A DNA stretch of 35,033 nucleotides, taken from contig NZ_CAFI01000137.1 of the NCBI RefSeq assembly GCF_000239775.1, positions 1-35,033 of the forward strand, in the 5' to 3' direction. The translations under genes and the position numbers were made by a program. The stretch is from Bradyrhizobium sp. ORS 375 (GTDB lineage Bacteria > Pseudomonadota > Alphaproteobacteria > Rhizobiales > Xanthobacteraceae). Below are positions 9,152 to 19,496 of the stretch, piece after piece (the first letter of the stretch is position 1; every line of letters begins with the position of its first letter). The notes under the pieces are model-generated. The model was given only the letters and a program-made list of their open reading frames with translations. It made no database searches and was not told the DNA's origin.

Positions 9152-10255
9152 TCAAAGCGCGGCGGTCTTGATCACGAGGTCGGCCAGCCGCTCGGCGGCA
9201 TCGAGCCGTCCGGCCGCGCGGGCGGCCTGGGCCATGGCGGCAAGGCGCGACGGCTCGGCGGCGAGCGCCGAGATCTCCGAGGCCAGCCGGTCGGACGTGA
9301 AGTCGGTCTGCACGATCCGGATCGCGGCGTTCGCCTCGGATAGCACACCGGCATTGGCAAACTGATCCTGGTCGATGGCGCCGGGCAGCGGCACCAGGAT
9401 CGAGGGCCGACCGATGGCGGCAAGCTCGGCCACCGTGCCGGCGCCGGAGCGCGAAATCACCAGATGGTTGGCGGCAAGCCGCGCCGGCAGGTCGGTGAAG
9501 AACGGCTGGAGCTCGGCATTGATCTTGAGCCGATCATAGACCGCGCGCACCCGCGCCATGTCCTCCTGGCGCACCTGCTGGGTCAGCACCAGCCGGCTCC
9601 ACAATGCAGGCTCGAGCCGCTCGATCGCGCCCGGCACGATGTCGCTCATGACCCGCGCGCCCTGGCTGCCGCCGACCACCAGCAGCCGCAGCGGGCCTGC
9701 CGGCTCCGGCGCGACATAGGGCACCGCCGCCGCTTCCAGAATGGCGGGGCGCATCGGCGTGCCGACGGTGGTGGTCTTGGCCGCGAGCGCTGGATCGCGG
9801 TCAAGCACCCCCGGCAGCGAGGTCGCGATCGCCTTGACATGCGCGGACAGGAAACGGTTGGCGCGGCCGAGCACGGCATTGGCATCGTGGATCAGGCTGG
9901 GCACGCCGGCGAGCCGCGCCGCCAGAAGCGGCGGCACGGTCGGATAGCCGCCGAAGCCGATCACGGCCGCCGGCTTCAGCCGCCGCATCAGGTTGAAGGC
10001 CGCGAGAGTGCCGGTGCCGAGCAGCAGCGCGGTGCGCGCCAGCGCCACAGGCGAGCGGCTGCGCACGGTCTCGCTCGGCACCACGTCGATCATGTCCTTG
10101 GTGAACAGGCCGCTGTAGCGCAGCGCGCGCGCATCGGTGACGAGGCGGACGCGATAGCCACGCTTGATCAGCTCGACGCCGAGCGCTTCGGCGGGAAACA
10201 GATGGCCACCGGTGCCGCCGGCGGCCAGCAGAATGAGAGGCGCAGAAGAGGTCAT
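9152..10255 (-). CDS. murG: Lipid II synthase MurG (GlcNAc transferase)
   Basis: Peripheral inner-membrane GT-B glycosyltransferase that adds GlcNAc from UDP-GlcNAc to lipid I, giving lipid II. The 367-residue product has the N-terminal glycine-rich loop LLAAGGTGGHLFPAEALG (residues 9-26), GFGGYPTVPPLLAA, a second glycine-rich region LLVVGGSQGARVMSD, and the donor-site segment SRSGAGTVAELAAIGRPSILVPLPGAIDQDQFANA. Length is typical. It lies 46 bp after ftsW, in the expected order, but is followed by an unknown regulator instead of murC. Confidence 0.96.
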   Translation of the reverse strand: MTSSAPLILLAAGGTGGHLFPAEALGVELIKRGYRVRLVTDARALRYSGLFTKDMIDVVPSETVRSRSPVALARTALLLGTGTLAAFNLMRRLKPAAVIGFGGYPTVPPLLAARLAGVPSLIHDANAVLGRANRFLSAHVKAIATSLPGVLDRDPALAAKTTTVGTPMRPAILEAAAVPYVAPEPAGPLRLLVVGGSQGARVMSDIVPGAIERLEPALWSRLVLTQQVRQEDMARVRAVYDRLKINAELQPFFTDLPARLAANHLVISRSGAGTVAELAAIGRPSILVPLPGAIDQDQFANAGVLSEANAAIRIVQTDFTSDRLASEISALAAEPSRLAAMAQAARAAGRLDAAERLADLVIKTAAL

Positions 10256-10301
10256 GCGCTGATGTTTACAGGCAATATGTCGTCATTGCGAGCGAGCGGC
10301 T

Positions 10302-11453
10302 TCAGGCGAAATTGCGCACCGCCCCGGCCGCATCGGTCACCTCGGCCTCGATCCGCGGCCGCTGCCGTGTCAGCGCCAGCATCATGCCGACGCCATAGGC
10401 CAACGACACGATCGAGGAGCCGCCGTAGGAAATGAACGGCAAGGTCATGCCCTTGGCGGGGATGAGCTGCAGATTGACGGAGATGTTGATGGCGGCCTGG
10501 ATGCCGAACAGGATCGCAAGCCCCGACGCCGCAAAGCGGGAGAAGCCGTCCTCGCTGGCATAGGCGCGCGACAGCGTGCGGATGACGATGAAGCCGAACA
10601 GCGCGACCAGCGCCAGGCAGAGGATGATGCCGAACTCCTCCGCGGCCACCGCGAACACGAAGTCGGTGTGGCTGTCCGGAAGGCTGCGCTTGGCGATGCC
10701 CTCGCCCGGCCCGAGCCCGAACCAGCCGCCGTTGGAGAATGCCTCCATCGCGGTGTCGACCTGGAAGGTGTCACCGGACGCCGGGTTCATGAAGCGCTTG
10801 ATGCGGCCGGCGACGTGCGGGACCAGCAGATAGGCGCCGAACAGGCCGGCCGCCGCGGCGCCGGCGAGGCCCGCGACCCAGATCATGCGCATGCCCGCGA
10901 TGAAGAACAGCGAGCCCCACACCATCAGGATCAGCATGGTCTGGCCGAAATCCGGCTCCATCACCAGCAGCGAGACCAGCATCAACAGCAGCACCAGCGC
11001 CATCGTGGTCGCCGGCATGTCCGGGCGACGCGCCGATTCCGAGAACAGCCAGGCAGAGACCACGACGAAGGCCGGCTTGGCTGCTTCCGACGCCTGGATG
11101 TTGACCCCGACGATCGTGATCCAGCGCCGCGAGCCCTTCACCTCGGGTCCAATGGCCAGCGTCAGCACGATCAGCACGATGGCGATGGCGAACACCACCA
11201 GCGCGCTGCGCCGGATCTGCCGCGGCGACAGGAAAGAGACGCCGATCAGCACGACGAAGGACGGCAGCAGGAACAGAACGTGGCGGTTGAAGAAGTGGAA
11301 CGGATCGAGCCCGATGCGGGTGGCGACCGGCGGGCTCGCCGCCAGCGACAGGATCACCCCGCACAGCATCAGCGCCAGGATGGAGCCGAGCAGCGGCTTG
11401 TCCACGGTCCACCACCAGTCGGACAGCGGATTGCGTTCTTCACGGGAGAGCAT
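10302..11453 (-). CDS. ftsW: Peptidoglycan glycosyltransferase FtsW (SEDS family)
   Basis: Polytopic septal lipid II polymerase that works with FtsI. The 383-residue product has about ten hydrophobic segments and SEDS motifs including KGSRRWITI with the conserved Arg/Trp pair, EAAKPAFVV, EPDFGQTMLI, GWFGLGPGEG, SHTDFVFAVAAEEFG and the C-terminal GMTLPFISYGGSSI. Start ATG at 11453 gives MLSREERNPLSDWWWTVDK, a normal cytoplasmic N-terminus. It is separated from murD by 196 bp that hold a composite palindromic repeat, so this spacing is wider than in most dcw operons. Confidence 0.96.
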   Translation of the reverse strand: MLSREERNPLSDWWWTVDKPLLGSILALMLCGVILSLAASPPVATRIGLDPFHFFNRHVLFLLPSFVVLIGVSFLSPRQIRRSALVVFAIAIVLIVLTLAIGPEVKGSRRWITIVGVNIQASEAAKPAFVVVSAWLFSESARRPDMPATTMALVLLLMLVSLLVMEPDFGQTMLILMVWGSLFFIAGMRMIWVAGLAGAAAAGLFGAYLLVPHVAGRIKRFMNPASGDTFQVDTAMEAFSNGGWFGLGPGEGIAKRSLPDSHTDFVFAVAAEEFGIILCLALVALFGFIVIRTLSRAYASEDGFSRFAASGLAILFGIQAAINISVNLQLIPAKGMTLPFISYGGSSIVSLAYGVGMMLALTRQRPRIEAEVTDAAGAVRNFA

Positions 11454-11525
11454 CGGGCCACCACCTGAGCCGAAGGAATCAGCCCATTGGCGCCCAGGAT
11501 GGTTATCGAAGGGTTAAAGATCTCG

Positions 11526-11636
11526 CTGTCGTCCCGGACAAGCCGTAACGCGCGCAAGCGCGTTGGGGCGCCGATTGCCAGCGTGCCTCAAACTGCTCCC
11601 TGGGAGTATGGGTCCCGGCGTTCGCCGGGACAACAG
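11526..11636. repeat. Composite palindromic repeat between ftsW and murD
   Basis: A closing stem is formed by CTGTCGTCCCGG at 11526-11537 and the near-complement at 11625-11636, with one mismatch. Inside are the hairpins AACGCGC-GCAA-GCGCGTT (11547-11564), CTCCC-T-GGGAG (about 11597-11607) and GTCCCGGC-GTTC-GCCGGGAC (11612-11631). The last hairpin competes with the closing stem. The layout is REP/BIME-like. It lies wholly between the two stop/start boundaries and encodes nothing. It could act on mRNA stability or partial termination inside the cluster. Confidence 0.7.
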
Positions 11637-11649
11637 CTGTGTACGCGAC

Positions 11650-13050
11650 CTAAACCACCTGCTCCACCCCCGGCAGTGCCTGGACCAAATCGCGGAAACG
11701 GGTGCCGCGGATTTCGAAATTGCGGAACTGGTCGAACGAGGCGCAGGCTGGCGACAGCAGGACGACGGCCTCGCGCAACCCCGATGCCTCCGCGTCCGCC
11801 GCCGCCTGCTCCACCGCAGCCTCCAGCGTGCCGGACATCGCGTGCGGCACCTTGTCGCCGAGCGTGTCGGCGAACTCGTTGGCCGCCTCGCCGATGAGAT
11901 AGGCTTTCCGGATACGCGGGAAGAAGCCGGTCAGGCTGGTGATGCCGCCCGCTTTCGGCTTGCCGCCGGCGATCCAGAAGATGTCGGCGAAGGACGACAG
12001 CGCGTGCGCGGTAGCGTCCGCGTTGGTACCCTTGGAGTCGTTGACGAACAGCACGTTGCCGCGGCGACCGACCTGCTCCATGCGGTGCGCGAGGCCGGGG
12101 AAGCTGCGCAGCCCCTGCTGCAGCACCTCTTCCTCCACCCCGATCGCGAGCGCGGCGGCCGCGGCACAGGCGGCGTTCTGCGCATTGTGCTGGCCACGCA
12201 GCGAGCCGATGCCGCCGAGCCGGGCGACCTCGCTGCGCGCGCCGACGGCGCTGCGCACGATGGTCTCGTGCTCGGTGTAGAGGCCGTCGGCCAGCGGGTT
12301 CTTCACGGAGATGCGCACGACGCGCTTGCCGGCCTGGTCGAGCCGGTCGGCGATCGCGCGGCAAAAGCCGTCATCCACGCCGACGATGGCCGTGCCCTGT
12401 TGCTTCACGCCGGCGACGAGGCGCTCCTTCACCGCGGCGTAGTTCTCGATCGTGCCGTGGCGATCGATATGGTCCTCGCTGACGTTGAGCAGGATGCCGA
12501 CGGAAGGATCGAGCGACGGCGTCAGATCGATCTGGTAGGATGACATCTCGATGACATGGACGCGGCCCATGCGCGGCGGCTCCAGCGACAGGATCGCGGT
12601 GCCGATGTTGCCGCCCATCTGCGTATCGTAACCGGCGACGCGCATGAGATGCGCGATCAGCGCCGTTGTCGTCGACTTACCGTTGGTGCCGGTGATCGCG
12701 ACGAATGGCGCATCCGGCGCATGCCGCCGGCGCTCGCGGCAGAACAGCTCGATGTCGCCGATCACCTCGACGCCCGCCTCGCGCGCCCTGAGCACGCTCC
12801 AATGCGGCACCGGATGGGTCAGCGGCACGCCGGGCGCCAGCACCAGCGCGGCGAAGTTCGCCCACGAGACGGTGCGCAGATCGGCGGTGATGAACCCGGC
12901 TTTTGCCGCGTCCGTCATGCGATCGGCGCCGTCGTCGGCGGCGATCACTTCGGCGCCGCCGGCTCGCAGCGCGTGGCACGAGGCGAGACCCGAGCCGCCG
13001 AGCCCGAACACGGCGACGGTCTTGCCGGCGAATGAGGTGACGGGAATCAT
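11650..13050 (-). CDS. murD: UDP-N-acetylmuramoylalanine--D-glutamate ligase MurD
   Basis: Cytoplasmic Mur ligase that adds D-Glu to UDP-MurNAc-L-Ala. The 466-residue product has the N-terminal UDP-binding region [20 protein letters not shown], the ATP loop [14 protein letters not shown] (about residues 119-132), [31 protein letters not shown], and [12 protein letters not shown] in the C-terminal half. Length is typical. It lies between mraY and ftsW in the standard order, but both flanking gaps carry palindromic repeats. Confidence 0.96.
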   Translation of the reverse strand: MIPVTSFAGKTVAVFGLGGSGLASCHALRAGGAEVIAADDGADRMTDAAKAGFITADLRTVSWANFAALVLAPGVPLTHPVPHWSVLRAREAGVEVIGDIELFCRERRRHAPDAPFVAITGTNGKSTTTALIAHLMRVAGYDTQMGGNIGTAILSLEPPRMGRVHVIEMSSYQIDLTPSLDPSVGILLNVSEDHIDRHGTIENYAAVKERLVAGVKQQGTAIVGVDDGFCRAIADRLDQAGKRVVRISVKNPLADGLYTEHETIVRSAVGARSEVARLGGIGSLRGQHNAQNAACAAAAALAIGVEEEVLQQGLRSFPGLAHRMEQVGRRGNVLFVNDSKGTNADATAHALSSFADIFWIAGGKPKAGGITSLTGFFPRIRKAYLIGEAANEFADTLGDKVPHAMSGTLEAAVEQAAADAEASGLREAVVLLSPACASFDQFRNFEIRGTRFRDLVQALPGVEQVV

Positions 13051-13060
13051 GCGAAGAGCT

Positions 13061-13140
13061 CCGTCATTCCGGACACCGCGCAGCGGTGATCCGGAATCTC
13101 GAGATTCCGGGTTCGCGCTCCGCGCGCCCCGGAATGACGG
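13061..13140. repeat. Cloverleaf-like palindromic repeat between murD and mraY
   Basis: An 80-bp element is closed by perfect 12-bp arms, CCGTCATTCCGG (13061-13072) and CCGGAATGACGG (13129-13140). Inside are ACCGC-GCA-GCGGT (13075-13087), a perfect 20-bp palindrome CCGGAATCT-CG-AGATTCCGG (13091-13110), and a GC-rich third arm near 13114-13124. The shape resembles the elements at 11526 and 30717. It fills most of the 109-bp murD-mraY gap. Confidence 0.8.
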
Positions 13141-13159
13141 TGGGATTGAAGAGAGATCA

Positions 13160-14266
13160 TCAGCGCAGCTTCAGCGTCGACAGGCCGACCAGCGCCAGCA
13201 TCACCGAGATGATCCAGAACCGGATCACGATCTGCGGCTCGGTCCAGCCGAGCTGCTCGAAGTGATGGTGGATCGGCGCCATCCTGAAGATGCGCTTGCC
13301 CGTCAGCTTGAACGAGGCGACCTGCACGATCACCGACACGGCTTCGAGCACGAACAGGCCGCCGATCACCGCGAGCACGATCTCGTGCTTCACCGCGACC
13401 GCGATCGAGCCGAGCATGCCGCCGAGCGCCAGCGAGCCGGTGTCGCCCATGAAGATCGACGCCGGCGGCGCGTTGAACCAGAGGAAGCCGAGGCCGGCGC
13501 CGAGCACCGCCCCGCAGAGCACCGCGAGCTCGCCGGTGCCGGCGACGTAGTGGATCTGCAGATAATCGGAGAACACGGCGTTGCCGGCGAGATAGGCGAT
13601 CAGGCCGAAGCTGGCGGAGGCAATCATCACCGGGACGATGGCAAGACCATCGAGGCCGTCGGTGAGGTTGACCGCATTGCCGGCGCCGACGATCACGAAG
13701 GCTCCGAAGATGACGTACATCCAGCCGAACTTGAAGATGAGGTCCTTGAAGAACGGAATTGCCAGCCCGGTCGAGGATGCATCGCGTCCAAGGCGGACAA
13801 GCGCGTAGCAGGCGACCAGCGCGATCGCCGCCTCGATCAGCAGCCGCGCGCGACCGGCGAAGCCGGAATGCGATTGCTTGGTGACCTTCAGGTAGTCGTC
13901 ATAGAAGCCGACGAAGCCGAAGCCGAGCGTCACCGCCAGCACGATCCAGACATAGGGATTGAGCGGATTGGCCCACAGCACCGTGGAGACGACGAGGCCG
14001 GACAGGATCATCAGGCCGCCCATCGTCGGCGTGCCCTTCTTGCTGATGATGTGCGATTGCGGACCGTCAGTGCGGATCGGCTGGCCCTTGCCCTGGCGCA
14101 ACCGGAGGTGATCGATGATCCAGGGCCCGAACAGGAAGACGAACAGCGCGCCGGTCACGACCGCGCCGCCGGTCCGAAAGGTGATGTAACGGAACACGTT
14201 GAGCAGCCCGCGGAACATCGACAGGCTCGGAAACGTATTCGTCAGCTCGATCAACCAGTAGAACAT
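13160..14266 (-). CDS. mraY: Phospho-MurNAc-pentapeptide transferase MraY
   Basis: Polytopic inner-membrane enzyme that transfers phospho-MurNAc-pentapeptide to undecaprenyl phosphate, giving lipid I. The 368-residue product has about ten membrane segments and the family motifs [22 protein letters not shown] (Asp123, Asp124), [14 protein letters not shown] (about 197-210), [12 protein letters not shown], and [13 protein letters not shown]. Length is typical. It is followed by the repeat-bearing gap to murD and preceded by 183 bp before murF. Confidence 0.97.
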   Translation of the reverse strand: MFYWLIELTNTFPSLSMFRGLLNVFRYITFRTGGAVVTGALFVFLFGPWIIDHLRLRQGKGQPIRTDGPQSHIISKKGTPTMGGLMILSGLVVSTVLWANPLNPYVWIVLAVTLGFGFVGFYDDYLKVTKQSHSGFAGRARLLIEAAIALVACYALVRLGRDASSTGLAIPFFKDLIFKFGWMYVIFGAFVIVGAGNAVNLTDGLDGLAIVPVMIASASFGLIAYLAGNAVFSDYLQIHYVAGTGELAVLCGAVLGAGLGFLWFNAPPASIFMGDTGSLALGGMLGSIAVAVKHEIVLAVIGGLFVLEAVSVIVQVASFKLTGKRIFRMAPIHHHFEQLGWTEPQIVIRFWIISVMLALVGLSTLKLR

Positions 14267-14449
14267 CCAACCCGCCTATGCCGTCTCACCGGGACTGCGA
14301 ACACGAACTCGTCCCCGCGAATCCGGCCCCGCCTCTTTTAACCATGATCGGAGCCCGGTGCGAATCGTAGCGGACGGTATGTTCCGTCCGCCGTGGCACC
14401 GACCACCAGTGGGAAATCGCCCTCTGCCGCGCCGCGATATTGCCCGATT

Positions 14450-15829
14450 TCACGCGCTGCCCTGCAGCGCCGCGGCGAGCTTCGACACGAACTTGTTGAC
14501 CCAGAAGATCTTCTTGCTGCCCTTGATGACCACGACGTCGCCGGGGGCAAGCAGCGTTGCGACCTGCTTCGGGTCGAGCGTGACGGGGTCCTCGTGCCAG
14601 CCGAGCCGCTTGCCCTGCGGCAGGGCGTCGAACAGGTGGCGCATCAGCGGCCCGACGCAGAACACCCCGTCGATGCCGGCGAGATGGCCGACCATCTTGG
14701 CGTGATAGGCCGGCGCCTCGTCACCGAGCTCCAGCATGTCACCGACCACAGCGATCCGCCGCCCCTCTACCGGCCGCGCCTGCAGACTGTCGAGCGCCGC
14801 GGCCATGCTGGCCGGGTTGCCGTTGAAGCTGTCGTCGATCAGGACGATGCCACCGACGCTCTGCTCGACGCCGCGGCCGGTCATGATGCCGACGTCGCCG
14901 AGCTCCTGTGCCAGTTGCGCCGGATCGAGGCCGGCGGCGGCCACGGACGCCAGCGCCGCGAGCGCATTGTGCAGCCGATGCGGCGCGCCGGGCGTCAGCG
15001 CGAAGTCGACACGGCGGCCGGCGATGTCGGCCGCCACGTCCCAGCTCTCGCCACGCGCGGCGTGAGAGAGCGCGCGCACCTCCGCCCCCTCGCCGAAGCG
15101 GATCACCTTGCCACTCCATTCCGGCGCGGCGAGATCGGCCGGCAGCACCAGAATCCCGCCCGCCGGCAGGCCGCGCGCGATCGACACCTTCTCCTGCCGG
15201 ATCGCTTCCAGGCTGCCGAGCTTCTCCAGATGCACGGGCTGCACGTTGACCACGAGCGCCACCGTCGGTCGCGACAGCTCGGTCAACCGCGCGATCTCGC
15301 CCTTCTGGTTCATGCCCATCTCGACCACCCAAACGGAAGCGGCTGGATCGGCATTGCAGAGCGTCAACGGCACGCCCCAGAAATTGTTGAAGCTCGATGG
15401 ACTGGCGGAAGCCCCGGGATAGGCGGCGATGAACTCCTTGGTCGAGGTCTTGCCGGCGCTGCCGGTCAATCCGATCACCGGCCCCTGGAAGCGGGCGCGC
15501 GCGGCGCGCGCGAGCGCCCACAGGCCATCGATCAGCGTGTCCGGCACCACGAGCTGCGGCATCGTAACGCCCTCGATCCTGTGCGGCACGATCATCGCGA
15601 CAGCGCCGGCCTGTTCGGCATTCGCCGCAAACTCCCAGCCGTCGCGGCTGGAGGCAAAGCTCGATATGAAGCCGCCACTCGGCGTGCCGCTCAGCGCGAC
15701 GAACAGGCTGCCGGGCTTTACGGCGCGGCTGTCCTGCGTCACGAACTCGATCGGAGTTTCCGGATAGTCGCCAGTGAGGCCGAGCGCGCGCGCCGCCTCG
15801 GCCACCGTCCACAGCGCCTTCGTCATCAT
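14450..15829 (-). CDS. murF: UDP-MurNAc-tripeptide--D-alanyl-D-alanine ligase MurF
   Basis: Cytoplasmic Mur ligase that adds the D-Ala-D-Ala made by Ddl to UDP-MurNAc-tripeptide. The 459-residue product has the N-terminal domain with FVTQDSRAVKPGSLFVAL, the ATP loop GLTGSAGKTSTKE, SFNNFWGVPLTL, VVEMGMNQKGEI, IDDSFNGNPASM and VVGDMLELGD. Two ATG codons are in tandem at 15829 and 15826; the first overlaps the murE stop codon, while the second has the better spacing to a GAGGG ribosome site. The N-terminal domain contains a longer SGGFISSFASSRDGWEF loop than the E. coli enzyme. Its ligase fold otherwise looks complete. Confidence 0.95.
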   Translation of the reverse strand: MMTKALWTVAEAARALGLTGDYPETPIEFVTQDSRAVKPGSLFVALSGTPSGGFISSFASSRDGWEFAANAEQAGAVAMIVPHRIEGVTMPQLVVPDTLIDGLWALARAARARFQGPVIGLTGSAGKTSTKEFIAAYPGASASPSSFNNFWGVPLTLCNADPAASVWVVEMGMNQKGEIARLTELSRPTVALVVNVQPVHLEKLGSLEAIRQEKVSIARGLPAGGILVLPADLAAPEWSGKVIRFGEGAEVRALSHAARGESWDVAADIAGRRVDFALTPGAPHRLHNALAALASVAAAGLDPAQLAQELGDVGIMTGRGVEQSVGGIVLIDDSFNGNPASMAAALDSLQARPVEGRRIAVVGDMLELGDEAPAYHAKMVGHLAGIDGVFCVGPLMRHLFDALPQGKRLGWHEDPVTLDPKQVATLLAPGDVVVIKGSKKIFWVNKFVSKLAAALQGSA

Positions 15830-17283
15830 GCCCTCGCTGCCAATGCGTCCGCGACCGCTTCATGGTCGCTGAAATGCAGAACCGTGCCGCCGACGATCTG
15901 TCCGGTCTCATGTCCCTTGCCGGCGATCACGAGCGCATCACCCGGCTGAAGCTCGCTGATCGCAACCCGAATTGCCTCGGCGCGGTCGCCAATCTCCCGC
16001 GCGCCAGCTGCGGCGGCCAGTATCGCCGCGCGAATGGCGGCCGGATCCTCGCTGCGCGGATTGTCATCGGTGACGATGACACTGTCCGCCCCGGCGGCGG
16101 CGATCTCGCCCATCAACGGCCGCTTGCCGGTGTCACGGTCGCCACCGGCGCCGAACACGACCACGAGCTTTCTTTGAGCGTAGGGCCGCAAAGCGTGCAG
16201 CGCCTTCGCGAGCGCGTCCGGTTTGTGGGCGTAATCGATGAAGATGGGCGCGCCGTTGTGCTCACCGACCAGTTCCAGCCGACCCTTGGCGCCTTCGAGT
16301 TTTTCCAGCGCCTCGAAAACGGCCTGCGGATCGCTGCCGGTGCCGATGGCCAGACCGGCGGCGACCAGCGCATTCTCGATCTGAAACGCGCCGACCAGTG
16401 GCAACCGGATGAAATACATCCGGCCGCAATGCTGGACCTCGAGCTGCTGCGCGAAGCCGTCAACGGCAGCGGCCACGAGCCGGATGCCCGCTCCCGCACC
16501 ATTGCCATGCGTCCCCACCGTCATCAGCCGAAGCCCGCGCGCCTCGGCTGCGGCGATCACCTCGGGCGAGCACTCATGATCGGCCGAGATCACGGCGGCC
16601 CCACCCGGCGGGACGAGATCGCGGAACAGCCGCAGCTTGGCATTGAGATAGTGGGCGAGGTCCGGATGGTAATCCATATGGTCGCGGGACAGGTTGGTGA
16701 ACCCGCCGGCGGAGACCTTCACACCGTCGAGCCTGAACTGATCGAGCCCGTGCGACGACGCTTCGAAGGCGAGGTGTGTCACGCCGTCCTGCGTGATCTC
16801 GTCGATCTGCCGATGCAGCGCGATCGGGTCTGGCGTGGTCAGCGAGCCGTAGACGGTGCGCTTGTCCGACACCAGCCCGACCGTACCGATGCTCGCCGAG
16901 CTGTGGCCGAGGCTCTGCCAGATCTGGCGCGTGAAGGCTGCGACCGAGGTCTTGCCGCTGGTGCCGGTCACGGCGGCGATCGTCGCAGGCTGCCGCGGGA
17001 AGAAGCGCGACGCAGCAAGCGCCAGGGCACGCCGCGGGTTCGGCAGGGTGATATAGGGAACGGACAGCTCACCGACGGGAGCCGCATGGCCGGCCACCGC
17101 GGCCGCACCGGCCGCGACTGCCGCTGCGATGAAGCGGGCGCCGTCGGTCTTGGTTCCCGACAGCGCGAAGAACAGATCGCCTGGCCTGACGGCGCGGCTG
17201 TCCACGGCGAGGCCGGAGACTTCGACGGCGGCGATGCCAGGGTCGAGCGACGCCTGATCGCCAAGAAGGTCGTGAAGTTTCAT
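15826..17283 (-). CDS. murE: UDP-MurNAc-L-Ala-D-Glu--meso-diaminopimelate ligase MurE
   Basis: Cytoplasmic Mur ligase that adds the third stem residue. The 485-residue product has the UDP-binding [14 protein letters not shown], the ATP loop TGTSGKT (residues 106-112), [30 protein letters not shown], the AKLRLF lysine (about 216) that is carbamylated in the family, [23 protein letters not shown], and DNPR at 407-410. The DNPR motif marks meso-diaminopimelate rather than lysine specificity, as expected for a Gram-negative. Its TGA stop overlaps the murF start. Confidence 0.97.
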   Translation of the reverse strand: MKLHDLLGDQASLDPGIAAVEVSGLAVDSRAVRPGDLFFALSGTKTDGARFIAAAVAAGAAAVAGHAAPVGELSVPYITLPNPRRALALAASRFFPRQPATIAAVTGTSGKTSVAAFTRQIWQSLGHSSASIGTVGLVSDKRTVYGSLTTPDPIALHRQIDEITQDGVTHLAFEASSHGLDQFRLDGVKVSAGGFTNLSRDHMDYHPDLAHYLNAKLRLFRDLVPPGGAAVISADHECSPEVIAAAEARGLRLMTVGTHGNGAGAGIRLVAAAVDGFAQQLEVQHCGRMYFIRLPLVGAFQIENALVAAGLAIGTGSDPQAVFEALEKLEGAKGRLELVGEHNGAPIFIDYAHKPDALAKALHALRPYAQRKLVVVFGAGGDRDTGKRPLMGEIAAAGADSVIVTDDNPRSEDPAAIRAAILAAAAGAREIGDRAEAIRVAISELQPGDALVIAGKGHETGQIVGGTVLHFSDHEAVADALAARA

Positions 17284-17355
17284 CCTGGTCCCGTACCAGT
17301 CCTGGCTGCCGCCCGGGTGGCGGCAGCTCCAAAAACCGTGCGATTCGCGGACGGC

Positions 17356-19104
17356 TTACTGCGTCAGCCGCGATGCCGCAAGAATTTGGCGGTCGGACGG
17401 CGGCAGGTCGAAACGGGGCTCGATGCCGAGCAGCGGCCCGATCCGTGCGATCACGTTGCCCGCGGTCGGCACCGCGTTCCAGCCGGAGGTGATGAAGCCG
17501 TAGGTTTCCTTCAGCGGCTGCGGCTCGTCCAGCATGATCAGGAGCTGGTATTTCGGCTTGTCGGCCGGGATCACCGCGGTGAAGAGCGTCAGCACCTTCT
17601 TCTTGGCGTAGCGGCCGTTGATCACCTTCTCGGCGGTGCCGGTCTTGCCGCCGATGTAATAGCCCTTGACGTCGGCCTTGCGCGCGGTGCCGACCTCGGC
17701 GTTCAGGCGCATCAGATAGCGCATCTTCTCCGAAGTCTCCGGCTTGATCACGCGCTTGGCGAGCGCCATCGCCTCCGCCTCGGTGCGCTTCATGAAGGTC
17801 GGCGGGATCAGCAGGCCGCCATTGACCAGCGCGCTGACGCCCATCACGCCCTGCAACGGCGCCACCGCCATGCCGTGACCAAACGCGATCGTGACCGTGT
17901 TCAACTCGCTCCAGCGCTTCGGCAGGATCGGCGAAGCGCTCTCCGGCAGCTCGGTGCGCAACCGGTCGAACTGGCCCATCTTGCGCAGGAACGCCTTGTG
18001 GCCCTCGACGCCCTGCGTCAACGCAATCCTGGCGGCGCCGACATTGGACGAGAAGTAGAACACTTCCTTCATGTTGAGGAAGCGGCCCTTCGGCTCGTCG
18101 TCGTGAATGGCGAACTTGCCGTAATGCAGCGGCCCGCGCGCATCCCACAAGGAATTGAGATCATACTTGCCGGTGTCGAGCGCCATCGCCAGGGTGAAGG
18201 CCTTGAACGTCGATCCCATCTCGTACACGCCGGTGGTCAGGCGGTTGATCCGATCCGGATCGTGCGCCTCCTTCGGACTGTTCGGATCGAAGTCCGGCAG
18301 CGAGACCATCGCGATGATCTCGCCGGTTCTGACGTTGATGACGAGGCCGGACGCGGCCTTGGTCTTGAACTTCTCCTTGGCCTTGAGCAGCTCGTCGCGC
18401 AGCGCATGCTCGACGCGCAGATCGACCGAGAGCTCGACCGGCCGCTGCAGGCGATCGGTGGCGAAGCCGGCGCGATGCAGATCGGCGAGGCCCTGATTGT
18501 CGAGCCATTTCTCCATGCCGGCGATGCCCTGGTTGTCGATGTTCACCAGGCCGATCAGGTGGGCCACCTCGTTGCCCGTGGGATAGACACGCTTGTTCTC
18601 GCGCAGGAAGCCGACGCCCGGCAGGCCGAGGCGATGGATGTCCTGCTGCTGCTTCGGCGTCATCTCGCGCTTGAGCCAGACGAAGCCCTTGCGCGACATC
18701 ATGCGCTCGCGCACTTCGTTCGTATCGAGATCGGGCAAGGTCGCGGTGAGCAGCTCGATGGCCTCGTCCTTGTCGATGAGGCGGCGCGGCTCGGCGAACA
18801 GGCTCGGCGTCTTGACGTCGGTCGCCAGCACGGCGCCGTTGCGGTCGACGATATCGGGCCGCGCGGTGGCAATGGCGTCCTGCTGCGCGGATCGCCGCGC
18901 ACTTGGGCCGTCGGAGCCTGCCGCAAACATCACAAGGCGGCCGCCGATCACGGCGTAGACGGCGGCGAAGGCGATGATCGCCAGCCCGATGCGGGCGCGG
19001 GCCTTGGCGGTGCGATCGACATCACGCCCGTACAGCAGCGTGCGCACCAGGCGCTGGCGCCAGGGCTCCTGCGGCTTGAGCTGAGGCCGAAGCTGATCGG
19101 TCAT
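17356..19104 (-). CDS. ftsI: Septal peptidoglycan D,D-transpeptidase FtsI (PBP3)
   Basis: Monofunctional class B penicillin-binding protein that cross-links septal peptidoglycan with FtsW. The 582-residue product has a basic cytoplasmic N-terminus, one membrane segment near residues 38-60, and the pedestal domain with [15 protein letters not shown]. The transpeptidase motifs are SxxK at Ser298-Lys301 (EMGSTFKAF), SSN at 352-354 and KTG at 487-489 (GGKTGTAEK). Its start overlaps the ftsL stop as ATGA at 19101-19104. A gap of about 70 bp follows before murE. Confidence 0.97.
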   Translation of the reverse strand: MTDQLRPQLKPQEPWRQRLVRTLLYGRDVDRTAKARARIGLAIIAFAAVYAVIGGRLVMFAAGSDGPSARRSAQQDAIATARPDIVDRNGAVLATDVKTPSLFAEPRRLIDKDEAIELLTATLPDLDTNEVRERMMSRKGFVWLKREMTPKQQQDIHRLGLPGVGFLRENKRVYPTGNEVAHLIGLVNIDNQGIAGMEKWLDNQGLADLHRAGFATDRLQRPVELSVDLRVEHALRDELLKAKEKFKTKAASGLVINVRTGEIIAMVSLPDFDPNSPKEAHDPDRINRLTTGVYEMGSTFKAFTLAMALDTGKYDLNSLWDARGPLHYGKFAIHDDEPKGRFLNMKEVFYFSSNVGAARIALTQGVEGHKAFLRKMGQFDRLRTELPESASPILPKRWSELNTVTIAFGHGMAVAPLQGVMGVSALVNGGLLIPPTFMKRTEAEAMALAKRVIKPETSEKMRYLMRLNAEVGTARKADVKGYYIGGKTGTAEKVINGRYAKKKVLTLFTAVIPADKPKYQLLIMLDEPQPLKETYGFITSGWNAVPTAGNVIARIGPLLGIEPRFDLPPSDRQILAASRLTQ

Positions 19105-19493
19105 TGCTGATCCTCCGGGCGACGCACCGATCCGGTCACGGGGGGCTCTTCATTGATCGCGTCGATCGCATCGATCATCGATCCGATCGGATCCGGATTG
19201 CCGGACCGCGCAAACCGCGGTGGCCGCTCCGGCAGATTCTTCAGGCTGTCGTACTGGGTGGCGTTGAGCGGCTTGAGCGGCAGATGCCGTTCGACCAGGC
19301 CCTGCAGCCGCAGCGGCGCATCGAGCTTGGCCCATTCCGAGCGCAGGATGGCGATAGCCTCGCGCTGCTCGCGGATCTCGGCGCGAAGCTGCAGCACGCG
19401 CTCGACGCGCGCGGTCGATTCCATCTTGATGCGGTAGACATAGGCGGCCGCGAAGATCAGCGAGCAGATCACGACGAGATGCAGGAGGCGCAT
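19101..19493 (-). CDS. ftsL: Cell division protein FtsL
   Basis: Small bitopic divisome protein that activates FtsWI through a periplasmic coiled coil. The 130-residue product has a very short cytoplasmic N-terminus, a membrane segment at residues 4-20 (LHLVVICSLIFAAAYVY), then a predicted coiled coil at about 28-60 with heptad-like RVERVLQLRAEIREQREAIA. It has a Pro-rich, poorly conserved tail. Sequence similarity among FtsL proteins is low, but topology, size and the position between rsmH (3 bp gap) and ftsI (4 bp overlap) make the call firm. Confidence 0.92.
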   Translation of the reverse strand: MRLLHLVVICSLIFAAAYVYRIKMESTARVERVLQLRAEIREQREAIAILRSEWAKLDAPLRLQGLVERHLPLKPLNATQYDSLKNLPERPPRFARSGNPDPIGSMIDAIDAINEEPPVTGSVRRPEDQQ

Positions 19494-19496
19494 CGG

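Noticed and set aside
14371-14390. Hairpin CGGACGG-N6-CCGTCCG in the mraY-murF gap as a terminator
   Set aside because: No U-tract follows on the minus strand, and termination here would cut off the downstream dcw genes.
15862-19110. A 1082-codon open frame on the plus strand opposite murE and ftsI
   Set aside because: It is antisense to two certain genes, has no recognisable domains and shows the low-complexity Arg/Asp/His-rich composition of shadow frames in GC-rich DNA.
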